Source of the DNA: Psychrobacter okhotskensis
Lineage (GTDB): Bacteria; Pseudomonadota; Gammaproteobacteria; Pseudomonadales; Moraxellaceae
DNA length: 64,000 nucleotides
Direction: 5' to 3'
NCBI RefSeq assembly: GCF_013248965.1
Contig: NZ_JABRVQ010000012.1
Coordinates: 1 to 64,000, forward strand
Shown here: positions 1 to 9,713 of the stretch, piece after piece
How positions within the stretch are numbered: the stretch's first letter is position 1
Layout of the letters: the number at the start of each line of letters is the position of its first letter
Position numbers and translations under genes: made by a program
The notes under the pieces: model-generated
The model's database searches: none
Seen by the model: only the letters and a program-made list of their open reading frames with translations
What the model was told of the DNA's origin: nothing

Positions 1-137
1 AAACATTGAAGACAGGTTAAACAACAGACCAAGAAAACGATTAGGGTTTAAAACGCCAAACCAGGTGTTTTATTCCATTACTTAGCGTTGCACTTGGTGT
101 GTTAATCTAGGAATTAAATCATGTGCTTATTATCTAA

Positions 138-824
138 TTAGACCGTCCACTGATCATTAACAATAGCCACCAAATAACGTTTGCCTTGATAATTATCAAA
201 CACTAAACGCAATACACGCCAGTCCATACCATCATAATCTTCGCTACCTTTATAATAAAACTCAACAACATCGGATTTTTGATAGATTTTTTTTAAGTTA
301 TTGATGGTATTACCATTACGACGAAACTCATTGATGCTGACAGCGCTATCATTGTACTTTTTGGCATCAACCCAAGTATCTAAGTATTCTGGCAGCGGAA
401 TCACTAATGGGTCGCCAGTACCGTCAAGTTCGCCCCAAGTAAAGCGAATTTTTGACTGTTGCAGATATTGTGCATATTGCTCACGGCTAAAGGTTTTATC
501 CGTTTCAGGGCGTACATAAGCGTACATGGAGAACCTGACGCCACGTATGGGATGAATATCATCCGTGATACGAGCAAAGTCATTGTTAGCGAGTGCACGC
601 TGGATACGTAGCGCTTGCTGTCTGAGTGTCTGCTGGCTCATATCAGAGAGCACTTGTGATGATGCGCTGCTGGTTTGCGGATTAGAGATGGTCGCGCTGG
701 ACTCAGCAGACGATTGGCAGCCAGTGACAATAAGTGTGGCCATCAGTATTGATGCCAGACTTGTAGCGGTTGAGCGTTTATAAAGATAAGACTGAGGCAT
801 ATGAAAACGAGATGACGGCATCAT
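138..824 (-). CDS. Predicted lipoprotein of unknown function
   Basis: A 228-residue protein with a lipoprotein signal: basic N-terminus, a hydrophobic stretch and a lipobox ending V-T-G-C, with the acceptor Cys near residue 36. It is therefore probably anchored in the outer membrane after processing. A Ser/Thr-rich linker follows, then a globular region containing I-H-P-I-R-G-V-R-F-S and a C-terminal half rich in Tyr and Trp. I recognise the I-H-P-x-x-G-V-x-F-S pattern from uncharacterised bacterial lipoproteins but cannot assign a function. The start is supported by AAGGA seven bases before the first ATG; a second ATG follows directly. It stands alone near the dif site with no obvious operon partner. 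Confidence 0.75.
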   Translation of the reverse strand: MMPSSRFHMPQSYLYKRSTATSLASILMATLIVTGCQSSAESSATISNPQTSSASSQVLSDMSQQTLRQQALRIQRALANNDFARITDDIHPIRGVRFSMYAYVRPETDKTFSREQYAQYLQQSKIRFTWGELDGTGDPLVIPLPEYLDTWVDAKKYNDSAVSINEFRRNGNTINNLKKIYQKSDVVEFYYKGSEDYDGMDWRVLRLVFDNYQGKRYLVAIVNDQWTV

Positions 825-2196
825 AAAAATATCCTTATCGTAATAACATTAGGTATTGGAATTATTTTTTAGATAGAGATCGTTCGATTAGATAATGACT
901 TGTGTAGATATAAATTAATAATGGTTGTGATGTTCGTTAATACATAGCGGCTCATTGTTCAAAGCAACATTCAAAGCAACCATTGAGATTAAGTTAGCAA
1001 ATATAGTCAGCATGAACTGTAATAATTGGTTTAATCCAATCTCCCTCAAACCGTTGGTTTGTTTTCGCATAATGTATATTATGTTAAATAAGTAGTATCT
1101 GATAGTAAATTCATGGAATTATAATCAAACGGTAAATTATTAATCTGATTGATAATTTCTTGACCAAAATATGTACCACCTATCAAATAAATACTGTAAT
1201 CACTCCTAACGCAACTACTAGCTGATATGCCTTGAAGGTTTAATACGCGGAGCCCTAATTGAGCTTAGTATATTAGATCAAGTCGCTAATAACCTCTTTG
1301 CATGTATTTCAAAAACCTATGTGTTGTAGATACAGTAATTCTACCATTAATTCAAAGTTAATCTGTTCGATGAACTTGTTCTGACTATGGTTAATATGCT
1401 TATTACCTTCACCATGCATAGCTAGCCCTTTGCGTAGTCTCTTATTCTTAATCATCTGGCTCTTTAGTACGAATGCTTTTGCAATACGTTAGGCATATAA
1501 AGATATCACTACCTATAGATTATTAGCTTAGCTCAAAAATCATCACTCTTTTGGTTATCTGTTAATTCATATCCGTTCTAATAGCGCAGGTATGATCTTA
1601 CAATGCTCCTACTTAGCCTGTCTGCAAGTCTGGTTTAGATCTACCTTATAGTGGCAAATATCATGACCAACTAAGCTGTAATGCTTTTTGTTTTAAGTTA
1701 TCAAAAACCCCTCACTATTCGTAATATGATTCCATCTAAAGCACTGAGTTAACAACCGCCAAATTTGCACAGAACAGTACTATGCCCCTAATTTTTATAT
1801 TCTGTGCACGTACAGGAGCATGGTTTTTGTCGAAAATAGGCTCAATCAAATGTTAGGCAAAGCATCCATCTTATATTAACCCCAATTATTTGACCAAAAT
1901 AACCAGTAATAATAACCTACAGCTCAATAAACGCATAGCCTACTCCTCCTTCAGTCGTTATACTATAATCATCCCCAAGTGAAGGTTGGGGATGAATGTA
2001 GTATACAACCTTCCATTTAAAGGGTTTTGTAAATTCACTAATGAATAACAGTGTCCATATTAGTGTCCAATAGCTATCTACATTTCCCAGAAAACGCTTT
2101 TCAGGACTCGTAAAACGTGCGCAAAGATTACTCTAAATCTAAGTATAGAGGTAATAGATTAACATTCACAATTTACCTAGCTTATAAAGCTAACGG
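825..2196. other. Long AT-rich stretch without a convincing gene, containing dif
   Basis: About 1.4 kb between the lipoprotein gene and the recombinase. Apart from the dif site at 1062-1089, I see no ORF of convincing size, no tRNA and no clear terminator. On the minus strand, roughly 1300-1480, there is an open stretch of about 50 codons, too short and unfamiliar to call. The base composition is more AT-rich than the flanking genes. That would fit a decayed mobile element or terminus-associated DNA, but nothing in it is recognisable. Confidence 0.6.
1062..1089 (+). other. dif: dif site for XerC/XerD chromosome dimer resolution
   Basis: The 28-bp site has the 11-6-11 layout of a dif site: left (XerC) arm TTTTCGCATAA, central TGTATA, right (XerD) arm TTATGTTAAAT. 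From memory, the E. coli chromosomal dif differs only in the first four bases of the XerC arm; the centre and the whole XerD arm are identical. XerC and XerD recombine two copies here to resolve chromosome dimers under FtsK control. It lies in noncoding DNA, as expected, and would mark the replication terminus. A mobile element exploiting XerCD could also carry such a site, but I see no second copy in the window. Confidence 0.87.
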
Positions 2197-3474
2197 ATGT
2201 ACCTCATGGCTGTCGATAATTTAAATGATATCAATAAACTTGAATGCCGAGATAAAGATTACTCGGTCAGTGTCTCAGGTATCGCGGGTTTAAGTATTCG
2301 TATTTATCCAAATGGTAAAAAGGAATACTACTTACGGTACGCTCATCCGCATATCGATGGTAAGCGCCCTAGAATAATGCTAGGTAAGGTCGAAGATATC
2401 AGTCTATATGAAGCTAAGTATAAAGCAGAAACTATACTTAGCACGGTCGCACAAGGCTCCGACCCTAAAGCCATTCATAAAAAAGAACAAGTCAATAAGT
2501 ATGCTCATCTAAAGAACGCCACATTTTCTGAAATCACGCAAGCGTGGCGAGATCACAAAACGTCAAGTCGTCACCATAGTAAATCTAGAAAGCGCGCGTT
2601 TAGTGACTCAACCCTTAAATTTTGGGATTTATGTCTAGGATACATGTGTCGTGAGATTGGCGACTTAAGAATGAACGATATCACAAGCGAGATGATATTA
2701 AGTGTATGTGAGGCGATTCAAAACAATGAAAATCAAGCAACCTTCGTTGGTGCCAGTACTCGGCTTTATACTGAAAAAGTCTTCTCATTTGCTGTCGCAA
2801 GAGGATTATGCGATAGAAATGTAGCTATTGATACACGTGGCGAGCTCGCACCTGCCAGTTCAGGTAACCATTTACCAGCCATTACCAAGCCTGATCAGTT
2901 TGCCACCCTCCTGAACGATATGTCCAATTTCAAAGGTGCAAGTAAAATCACATTAGAAGCAATGAATTTACTACCATATGTCTTCGTGCGTAGTATCGAT
3001 TTGCGGTCTATGCGTTGGCAAGATATAGATTGGGATAACAAGCTATGGGAGTTTTCCCCAACAAAAGGCGAAGGTCGTGATGACATGGTATCGCACTTAG
3101 TTGTACCACTAGCCACTCAAGTAATTGAGCGCTTACGAAAAATGCAAGCAATCACAGGTCACAAAGAACGCGTATTTGCATCGATACGTGCCTCAAGCAA
3201 TCCTTATATTAGCAAAGCAACACTAGTGCAAATATTCCATAGGCTTGGCTATAAAGATGTGCAATGCGCTCATGGCTTTCGAGCATCAGCTAAAACCTTA
3301 CTTATGGAACAGCCTGAACTGCGTTATTCAGATATCGTGACTGAGCTGCAATTAGGACATAGAATAAAGGACACGCATGGTGGCGCTTATAACCGATTAG
3401 ATGAAATTGATACTAGAATACTGATGATGCAAGATTGGGCTGACTATATAGATAAGCTCAGGGGTTCAACGTAA
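2197..3474 (+). CDS. Tyrosine recombinase / phage-type integrase
   Basis: A 425-residue site-specific recombinase of the tyrosine (phage integrase) family, of the type with an N-terminal arm-binding DUF4102-like domain (about residues 1-95), a central SAM-like core-binding domain (about 110-215) and a C-terminal catalytic domain. The catalytic set is visible: Arg265 (F-V-R-S), His359 and Arg362 (H-G-F-R), His388 (L-G-H) and nucleophile Tyr398 (G-A-Y-N-R). It therefore appears intact. An alternative start three codons later (ATG at 2206) is about equally plausible; neither has a strong ribosome site. No tRNA, att repeat, excisionase or cargo gene is visible nearby, so this is an orphan integrase, perhaps the last part of a decayed island next to dif. 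Confidence 0.9.
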   Translation: MYLMAVDNLNDINKLECRDKDYSVSVSGIAGLSIRIYPNGKKEYYLRYAHPHIDGKRPRIMLGKVEDISLYEAKYKAETILSTVAQGSDPKAIHKKEQVNKYAHLKNATFSEITQAWRDHKTSSRHHSKSRKRAFSDSTLKFWDLCLGYMCREIGDLRMNDITSEMILSVCEAIQNNENQATFVGASTRLYTEKVFSFAVARGLCDRNVAIDTRGELAPASSGNHLPAITKPDQFATLLNDMSNFKGASKITLEAMNLLPYVFVRSIDLRSMRWQDIDWDNKLWEFSPTKGEGRDDMVSHLVVPLATQVIERLRKMQAITGHKERVFASIRASSNPYISKATLVQIFHRLGYKDVQCAHGFRASAKTLLMEQPELRYSDIVTELQLGHRIKDTHGGAYNRLDEIDTRILMMQDWADYIDKLRGST

Positions 3475-3741
3475 TGATTGCTTTAAGTTGTGGTTATCGC
3501 TCAACAATAATATGCCTATTAGCATTCACAGTGCATAATAAGCCCTTTGCATAGCATAGCATCTCATTCCCAGTCATCACATAACAACTAAAACACCCTA
3601 ACATTCTATTGTTGGTAGCCTAGATATTGGAATTTCTGCAACCTCGCGCTTGTGATCAACGACCAAGCTGACAGCTTCTAATCTCCGGTATCTTATCTGC
3701 ATGAGCTCACTTCATGTACTGACAAACTCTATAGCCTCGGT

Positions 3742-4884
3742 TTAATTATCCAGTTTTACCAAACAGTCAGAATTAATATCAGCAATCGTTTTAGCACCAG
3801 TCAAGGTCATTGCGACGCGTATTTCTTTATCTAGCAGTTCTAACAAATTGCTTACCCCTGCACTGCCATCCGCTGCTAAAGCATAAATAAAGGCGCGCCC
3901 TAGCATGCAAATATCAGCGCCCAAAGCCAACATACGCACAATATCTAAGCCATTACGTATACCAGAGTCGGCTAAGATTTTAATCTCTCCTTTCACCGCA
4001 TCAGCAATAGGAGGCAGCGCCCGTGCACTGGATAAAACACCGTCTAGTTGTCGTCCACCATGATTGGATACGACTATACCGTCTGCCCCAAAACGCACCG
4101 CATCTTTGGCATCTTCTGGGTCCAAAATACCTTTGATGACCATAGGTCCATCCCAGTACTCACGAATCCAATCTAAATCTTTCCAAGAAATAGAGGGATC
4201 GAAGTTATTACCTAGCCAGCCTATATAATCTTCTAGCCCTGTTGGCTTGCCTAAATAAGTAGAGATATTACCCAGATCGTGCGGACGGCCATTTAGTCCT
4301 ACATCCCATGCCCATTGCGGATGCGTCACAGACTGTAAGTAACGGCGCATAGTGGCATTTTTACCGCTCATGCCAGAGTGCATATCTCGGTAGCGTGCGC
4401 CTGGTACCGGCATATCCACCGTAAAAACCAAGGTCGAGCACCCCGCAGCTTTGGCACGCTCTAAGGCGTTTTTCATAAAGCCTCGGTCTTTTAATACATA
4501 AAGCTGAAACCACATTGGACGGATGATTTTAGGCGCCACTTCTTCAATCGGACAAACCGAAACCGTCGACATGGTAAACGGAATGCCTTTTTGATCGGCT
4601 GCCATAGCGGCTTGTACCTCCCCACGACGTGCATACATACCTGTGAGACCGACTGGTGACAATGCGACAGGCATTGATAGGGTTTCGTTAAATAATTGCG
4701 TCTCGAGACTGAGCTGTGACATATCATTCAGTACACGTTGCCTAAGAGCAATTTTTGATAAATCTTCAACATTACGCTTTAAGGTATATTCCTCATAAGC
4801 ACCGCCATCTATATAATGAAATAGAAATGGTGGCAGTCGGCGCTTGGCAGCAGTCCTGTAATCGTTTGGAGATGAAATAATCAT
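3742..4884 (-). CDS. lldD: FMN-dependent L-lactate dehydrogenase (quinone-linked)
   Basis: A 380-residue member of the FMN-dependent alpha-hydroxyacid oxidase family, which oxidises L-lactate to pyruvate and passes electrons to the quinone pool at the inner membrane. The N-terminus I-D-G-G-A-Y-E-E is typical. The active-site block [10 protein letters not shown] carries the catalytic His and the substrate-binding Arg, followed by the FMN phosphate-binding segment A-D-S-G-I-R-N-G and L-G-R-A-F. Length is close to E. coli LldD (about 396). It is the last gene of the lldP-dld-lldD cluster, about 100 bp behind dld. A related hydroxyacid oxidase is possible, but the lactate neighbours make LldD the best call. 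Confidence 0.93.
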   Translation of the reverse strand: MIISSPNDYRTAAKRRLPPFLFHYIDGGAYEEYTLKRNVEDLSKIALRQRVLNDMSQLSLETQLFNETLSMPVALSPVGLTGMYARRGEVQAAMAADQKGIPFTMSTVSVCPIEEVAPKIIRPMWFQLYVLKDRGFMKNALERAKAAGCSTLVFTVDMPVPGARYRDMHSGMSGKNATMRRYLQSVTHPQWAWDVGLNGRPHDLGNISTYLGKPTGLEDYIGWLGNNFDPSISWKDLDWIREYWDGPMVIKGILDPEDAKDAVRFGADGIVVSNHGGRQLDGVLSSARALPPIADAVKGEIKILADSGIRNGLDIVRMLALGADICMLGRAFIYALAADGSAGVSNLLELLDKEIRVAMTLTGAKTIADINSDCLVKLDN

Positions 4885-4983
4885 ATGCTTACCCTTTTTA
4901 TGCTGTTAGATATCTATATAATATTTTTGAATGCATTATTGTGTATAGCTTAGTGCTAAACGATCTACTTCGTGATCTTGCTA

Positions 4984-6759
4984 TCACAAACAGCATGAGC
5001 AGTGACGTTTATTTTTTGATGTTTTACCAATGCCAGGATTAAAGGTATTGGTTGGGTCTAAACTTTTATAGAAGTTCTGCAAATCAGGTTCTGCTTCATA
5101 TAAGTGTCCGACATTATGTTCAGCAGGATATTTTGCGCCGCGTTGATTCAACAGCTCTAGCATCATCGTTTTCACATATTGAGCATCACTACCCTTTTTC
5201 AAAATATAGTCTTGATGAAACACATAACAAAAGAAGTGTCCGTAATATAACTTCATTTCTAAATGCTGTGTAATTGCTTCAGGTAGGGTTTCAAGCCACT
5301 CTAATTCATTACGTGGTATAGCAATATCGAGCGCTAATATCTCGCCTACTTCTTTTTCATGGATGACCTCATATCTTAATGCTGCACCGGCGGCTGCGAA
5401 ACGGTTCAAAAAAGCACTTTCTGACTCTTCTTTACTACATTCAAAATAGCTACCGGTTTTTGATGCCGCAAAAAACGACTGCAAAAATTCTTGAGCTTCC
5501 ACTATCCCGTCATCACTCATTTTTATTATGAGATGATGCTCGTACTTATCACGGTACGCTAGCATGCGCTCAGGTAAATGTTTTGGAAATAAGTTAGCTA
5601 TAAACTGCATGACTTTATCGGTGAAATGCTTTGGCATCCACGACCACTTATGAAATTTAGCGTCAATAGCGCCTTTGATAGAGAATAACCTTGGTAAGGC
5701 ATCTGTGCCGAGATGCTTGATACTTAAAAAAGTGTCTTTACCGTATTTAGCGGATACATCAAATATATCGCGATGCATATATTCGCCAACTTCGGGGGTA
5801 TTTTTGAAAGTTGATAATATCTGCCTTCTTAACTGGGCAAGCTCACTGACACTATTACTGCCTATATAGAAAGCTTTCTCTTTTGTAGCGGTTGGATAAG
5901 TATCTAGGCGTACTGCAAATACCGCCAACTTGCCTGCACAGCCACTGGCTTCATACAGTCGGCGCTTATCAGCATTAAAGCGGCTTGGCGTACTTGCATC
6001 AATATCTTTTACTCTGGCGATATATTCTTTGTCTGATGCCATCTTGCCACTGTCAGGTAGCTTCCTCTTATCAAAATCACCATTTTGCAATCTCGTCAGT
6101 ATTTCTTCCGGGGTATCCCCTAGCCCTATATCTAAGTGATTGACCAACACCAACTGACCTTGTGTGTTAATCTGCGCAAACAAAGCCAACTCAGTGTAAG
6201 CAGGGCCTCTTTTTACCAAGGACCCTCCCGAGTTATTCGAAATCCCACCAATAATAGACGCCCCTAAAGTCGAGGAACCAATCACCGAATGCGGCGCTCT
6301 ATTCACCGCTTTCAGCTGACTTTGTAGTTGGTGTAGAGTCGCCCCAGCCAAACTGATTACTTGCTCATTATCATTTATCAAATACAATTGGTCTATTGCC
6401 AGCGTATTAATAACCACCACAGGTCTATCGTAGTCATTACCGCTTGGCGTTGAGCCCTCGGTTAGGCCTGTTTTTGCCGCTTGCATGATAATAATGCAGT
6501 TACCCTCAACGCACACTTCTAGGCAACGCCAAATTTCCAGCAAGGTTTGCGGAAACAAAACCGCTAAAGCGTTACCGCCACCAGAGCGCCATCCCATTCT
6601 ATAGTATTCGTTTTTCTCTGGATCAGCCTGTACATTGCGAGTGCCCAGTACGTCTGTGAGCTTATCCAGGACTTGATCAGGACTAAGCATGCCTTGAGAA
6701 TCGCGATTTGACGAAGATATATGATGCTCCTTATCTTGTGATTGTGTGTCATTCATCAT
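4984..6759 (-). CDS. dld: Quinone-dependent D-lactate dehydrogenase
   Basis: A 591-residue FAD enzyme resembling E. coli Dld, a peripheral inner-membrane protein that oxidises D-lactate to pyruvate and feeds the respiratory chain. An N-terminal PCMH-type FAD-binding domain contains T-E-G-S-T-P-S-G and S-S-T-L-G-A-S-I-I-G-G-I-S-N-N-S-G-G. A membrane-binding/cap domain follows, and the C-terminus has the P-A-E-H-N-V-G-H and N-P-G-I-G-K-T segments of the family. It ends in a Cys-rich H-C-S-C-C-L tail. Its start overlaps the lldP stop by four bases (ATGA), which suggests translational coupling. With lldD it lets the cell use both lactate stereoisomers. Confidence 0.93.
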   Translation of the reverse strand: MMNDTQSQDKEHHISSSNRDSQGMLSPDQVLDKLTDVLGTRNVQADPEKNEYYRMGWRSGGGNALAVLFPQTLLEIWRCLEVCVEGNCIIIMQAAKTGLTEGSTPSGNDYDRPVVVINTLAIDQLYLINDNEQVISLAGATLHQLQSQLKAVNRAPHSVIGSSTLGASIIGGISNNSGGSLVKRGPAYTELALFAQINTQGQLVLVNHLDIGLGDTPEEILTRLQNGDFDKRKLPDSGKMASDKEYIARVKDIDASTPSRFNADKRRLYEASGCAGKLAVFAVRLDTYPTATKEKAFYIGSNSVSELAQLRRQILSTFKNTPEVGEYMHRDIFDVSAKYGKDTFLSIKHLGTDALPRLFSIKGAIDAKFHKWSWMPKHFTDKVMQFIANLFPKHLPERMLAYRDKYEHHLIIKMSDDGIVEAQEFLQSFFAASKTGSYFECSKEESESAFLNRFAAAGAALRYEVIHEKEVGEILALDIAIPRNELEWLETLPEAITQHLEMKLYYGHFFCYVFHQDYILKKGSDAQYVKTMMLELLNQRGAKYPAEHNVGHLYEAEPDLQNFYKSLDPTNTFNPGIGKTSKNKRHCSCCL

Positions 6760-8459
6760 GCTAAGGGCCCTTGAAAACCAAAAATGTAAATGGCGGCCAT
6801 GACGATGATGCCACAGAACAACACATAGTATATGGTGGGTAAAATAGTACGCCTAAGTGTGGCGCCCTCCATACCAAGTAAACCCACCGTTGCTGATGCA
6901 GCCACCACGTTATGTATGGCAATCATATTACCCGCTGCGGCACCAACCGCTTGCGCCGCGATGATTAGAGAAGGTGAAATATGTAAGCTCATGGCGGCTT
7001 CATACTGAAATTGACTAAACATCATGTTAGAAACGGTATTAGAACCCGCGATAAAGGCCCCTAATGCACCAATCGTAGAACTAATTAACGGAAAAGCGTT
7101 GCCAAAAGTACCCGCAAACAACTCGGCACTGGCGACTGGCATACTCGCCACATCTGATAAGTTTATGCCGGAATTGATAAAAATTCTAACCATTGGAATC
7201 GTAAAGATAAGTACAAAACCTGCCCCTAGTACAGTTTTGCCTGATTCTTTAAAGGCACTGTTTAATGCGCTGACGGACTTTCTAGTTTGAAAAGCGGCGG
7301 CAACCAAAGCACTAATTAGTAACAAGCCGCCTGGTAAGTATAAAGGACTAAAACTGGCACTGATATCTGTCTCACCTAAAATCGAGGTTAGGTCTACTGC
7401 CACACTGTTAAGTAAAGACTGAAAGCCTGTAAATACTCTTGAAAACACCAGTAAAAGGGCAACCAGTAAATAAGGGAACCACGCCATAAGGGTGGACATC
7501 TTCTTATCACTCAAGGTCAGCGTAATATCTTCTTTACTGACCACTAACTTACCAAGCCATTCACTCGGCCAGTTTTTTTGCGGTTCAAAATCCCATATGG
7601 TTTTTGGTACCAAAAACCCTCTTTTAGCAGCATTAACAACGATAGTAATACTGACCAAGCCACCGACCAGTGACGGAAACTCTGGCCCTAAAAAAACACC
7701 GGTTATCATATAAGGGATTGTAAATGCCAAGCCTGCAAAAATCGCAAACGGCCAAATAGCGAAGCCTTCTTTCCAGCTTTTATTCTTACCAAAAAAGCGG
7801 GTGAGCATCATCACCATAAAAAGTGGCATAAACGTACCAATGACACCATGCATGATAGCCACTTGACTGGTAATCAGTTGTAAAAAGTCGCCCCACTGTA
7901 GTCCTTCTTGTGCCAGTTGAGCGCTAATGGCCGCTTTATCTAACCCATTATTTACCCCAATAACGATAGGCGTACCGACCGCACCAAATGATACAGGTGT
8001 ACTTTGTATCATCATGCCCATTAACACTGCACCCAGCGCTGGAAATCCTATCGCCACCAGCAAAGGCGCAGCAATAGCGGCAGCTGTACCAAAACCTGAG
8101 GCACCCTCAAGAAAGCAGCCAAAGCACCATGCAATAATAATGGCTTGCACACGCCTATCTGGCGATACATTGGTAAACCCAGCACGGATAACGGCGATTG
8201 CACCAGTATTTTTCAATGTATTCAGCAAAAAAATAGCACCAAAGACAATCCACAACACCGAGACAGTTATCACCAAACCCTGAATAATAGATGATGACAC
8301 TCGGTTAAGCGTCATATCCCATATAAAAATGGCAAGCGCAGCGGTAACAGCTAAAATGATTGGCATTGTTTTTTTGGCCGACCATTGCAAGCCTATCAAA
8401 AAAATACCACAGAGAACGATTGGCAGTAATGCCAACAGCCCGTATATTGTTTGATTCAA
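6756..8459 (-). CDS. lldP: L-lactate permease
   Basis: A proton-linked lactate permease of the LctP/LldP family in the inner membrane, with about 12-14 hydrophobic segments. Family blocks include F-L-E-G-A-S-G-F-G-T-A-A-A-I and G-S-N-T-V-S-N-M-M-F. The frame is open back to an ATG at 8528, but I prefer the TTG at 8459. It has AAGGA seven bases upstream and gives a 567-residue protein starting M-N-Q-T-I-Y-G; the extra 23 residues of the longer version are hydrophilic and unlike the family. It is first in the lldP-dld-lldD cluster and divergent from the LysR gene at 8753. Confidence 0.9.
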   Translation of the reverse strand: MNQTIYGLLALLPIVLCGIFLIGLQWSAKKTMPIILAVTAALAIFIWDMTLNRVSSSIIQGLVITVSVLWIVFGAIFLLNTLKNTGAIAVIRAGFTNVSPDRRVQAIIIAWCFGCFLEGASGFGTAAAIAAPLLVAIGFPALGAVLMGMMIQSTPVSFGAVGTPIVIGVNNGLDKAAISAQLAQEGLQWGDFLQLITSQVAIMHGVIGTFMPLFMVMMLTRFFGKNKSWKEGFAIWPFAIFAGLAFTIPYMITGVFLGPEFPSLVGGLVSITIVVNAAKRGFLVPKTIWDFEPQKNWPSEWLGKLVVSKEDITLTLSDKKMSTLMAWFPYLLVALLLVFSRVFTGFQSLLNSVAVDLTSILGETDISASFSPLYLPGGLLLISALVAAAFQTRKSVSALNSAFKESGKTVLGAGFVLIFTIPMVRIFINSGINLSDVASMPVASAELFAGTFGNAFPLISSTIGALGAFIAGSNTVSNMMFSQFQYEAAMSLHISPSLIIAAQAVGAAAGNMIAIHNVVAASATVGLLGMEGATLRRTILPTIYYVLFCGIIVMAAIYIFGFQGPLA

Positions 8460-8752
8460 AATTACATCCTTTTTATCGTTTAATCTTCCTTGAACCAAGT
8501 CATCGCAGCCTTTATTTTGACGACTCAATGATGACTAAGTTGTATTAAACATTCACAAACAGGGACTGCTAATTTATCCAAGCCGTCTTGTAGACAAAAC
8601 CGAGCACGACTTGCGACAGTCTATGGCCCATGTTCAAAAAGCCCTAAAATAGTCTACGCCTTGTTAATTAATTGATATATTGCATCAATGGACAATGTTA
8701 TTTTCCTTTTTTGCTATAATCTAATCCGCATTACGCCAATTGGAGCACAAGT

Positions 8753-9658
8753 ATGGTCAAAGCTGACGATATGGTTTTATTTGTCCAAGTTGTTGAGGAA
8801 GGGTCATTTTCTAAAGTCGCTGAAAAGCTATCATTAACCAATTCAGTAGTGAGCAAGCGCATTGCAAGATTAGAAGAGAACTTAAATACTCAACTCATTT
8901 ATAGAACCACTAGAAAGTTGAGCTTAACCGATGCCGGCAGGACGCTTTACGACAAAGCTAAAATTGCTAAACATGCCTTTCAGGAAGCTGAAGATGCAGT
9001 AACGGGTTACAGCGAGGATATGAAAGGCACCATACGAATAACCCTGCCTGTGGTCTCTGCAAATTTGATATTGAGCGAATCTATTGCTGAATTCTGTAAA
9101 CAACATCCTGAAATATCGGTGGATTTACAAATTACCAATCGCTTGGTTGACTTGATAGAAGAAGGTTTTGATTTGGCAATAAGGACCGCTGAGCTTGAAG
9201 ACTCATCGCTCATTGCAAGACGTCTTATAGATAGCCGATGGGTGATATGTGCGACGCCAGACTATTTAAAGCGATATGGTACGCCTCAAACCCCTGAAGA
9301 ATTAGACAATCATGAGTGCATAATCTATAAGTTAGATAATACCTCTAACAACATATGGCCAGTATGTATAGACGGCACAGAGCAATTAATGCCTGTCCAT
9401 GGTAGGTTTCATAGCAATCATCTTAGTGCGATTAAACAAGCCACGCTCAGCGATTTAGGCATTGCTTTTTTGCCCCAAGCGTTGGTCCATGAGGAGATAC
9501 AACAACATACACTTACTCAGATTTTGCAACGGTTTACACGAAAGGAACTGGGCATGTATGCAGTATATCCTAAGGCCAGGCAACCAGATCAAAAGTTAAA
9601 ACTGCTCGTTGCACATTTGCGAGACTCATTACATCGGAAACAGGCTTACTACTGCTAA
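8753..9658 (+). CDS. LysR-family regulator, probably of the lactate operon
   Basis: A 301-residue LysR-type regulator: N-terminal winged helix-turn-helix (about residues 1-65, with F-S-K-V-A-E-K-L and V-V-S-K-R-I-A-R-L-E), then a periplasmic-binding-like effector domain. It belongs to the CrgA/AaeR-like LysR group, judged by I-A-R-L-E-E-N-L and the L-A-I-R-T-A-E-L segment. It is divergent from lldP with a shared intergenic region of about 290 bp, the classic arrangement for control of the neighbouring operon plus autoregulation. Lactate operons in E. coli and Pseudomonas use a GntR-type LldR, so a LysR here would be a different control scheme. Its effector is unknown. Confidence 0.88.
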   Translation: MVKADDMVLFVQVVEEGSFSKVAEKLSLTNSVVSKRIARLEENLNTQLIYRTTRKLSLTDAGRTLYDKAKIAKHAFQEAEDAVTGYSEDMKGTIRITLPVVSANLILSESIAEFCKQHPEISVDLQITNRLVDLIEEGFDLAIRTAELEDSSLIARRLIDSRWVICATPDYLKRYGTPQTPEELDNHECIIYKLDNTSNNIWPVCIDGTEQLMPVHGRFHSNHLSAIKQATLSDLGIAFLPQALVHEEIQQHTLTQILQRFTRKELGMYAVYPKARQPDQKLKLLVAHLRDSLHRKQAYYC

Positions 9659-9713
9659 GTAAAAAGCCTATTTTGATGTCTATAAAAAGATGAATGAAAT
9701 AAAAAAGCTAATA

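Noticed and set aside
1300..1480. Minus-strand open stretch of about 50 codons before the integrase
   Set aside because: Too short, no ribosome site and no recognisable similarity; codon use does not resemble neighbouring genes.
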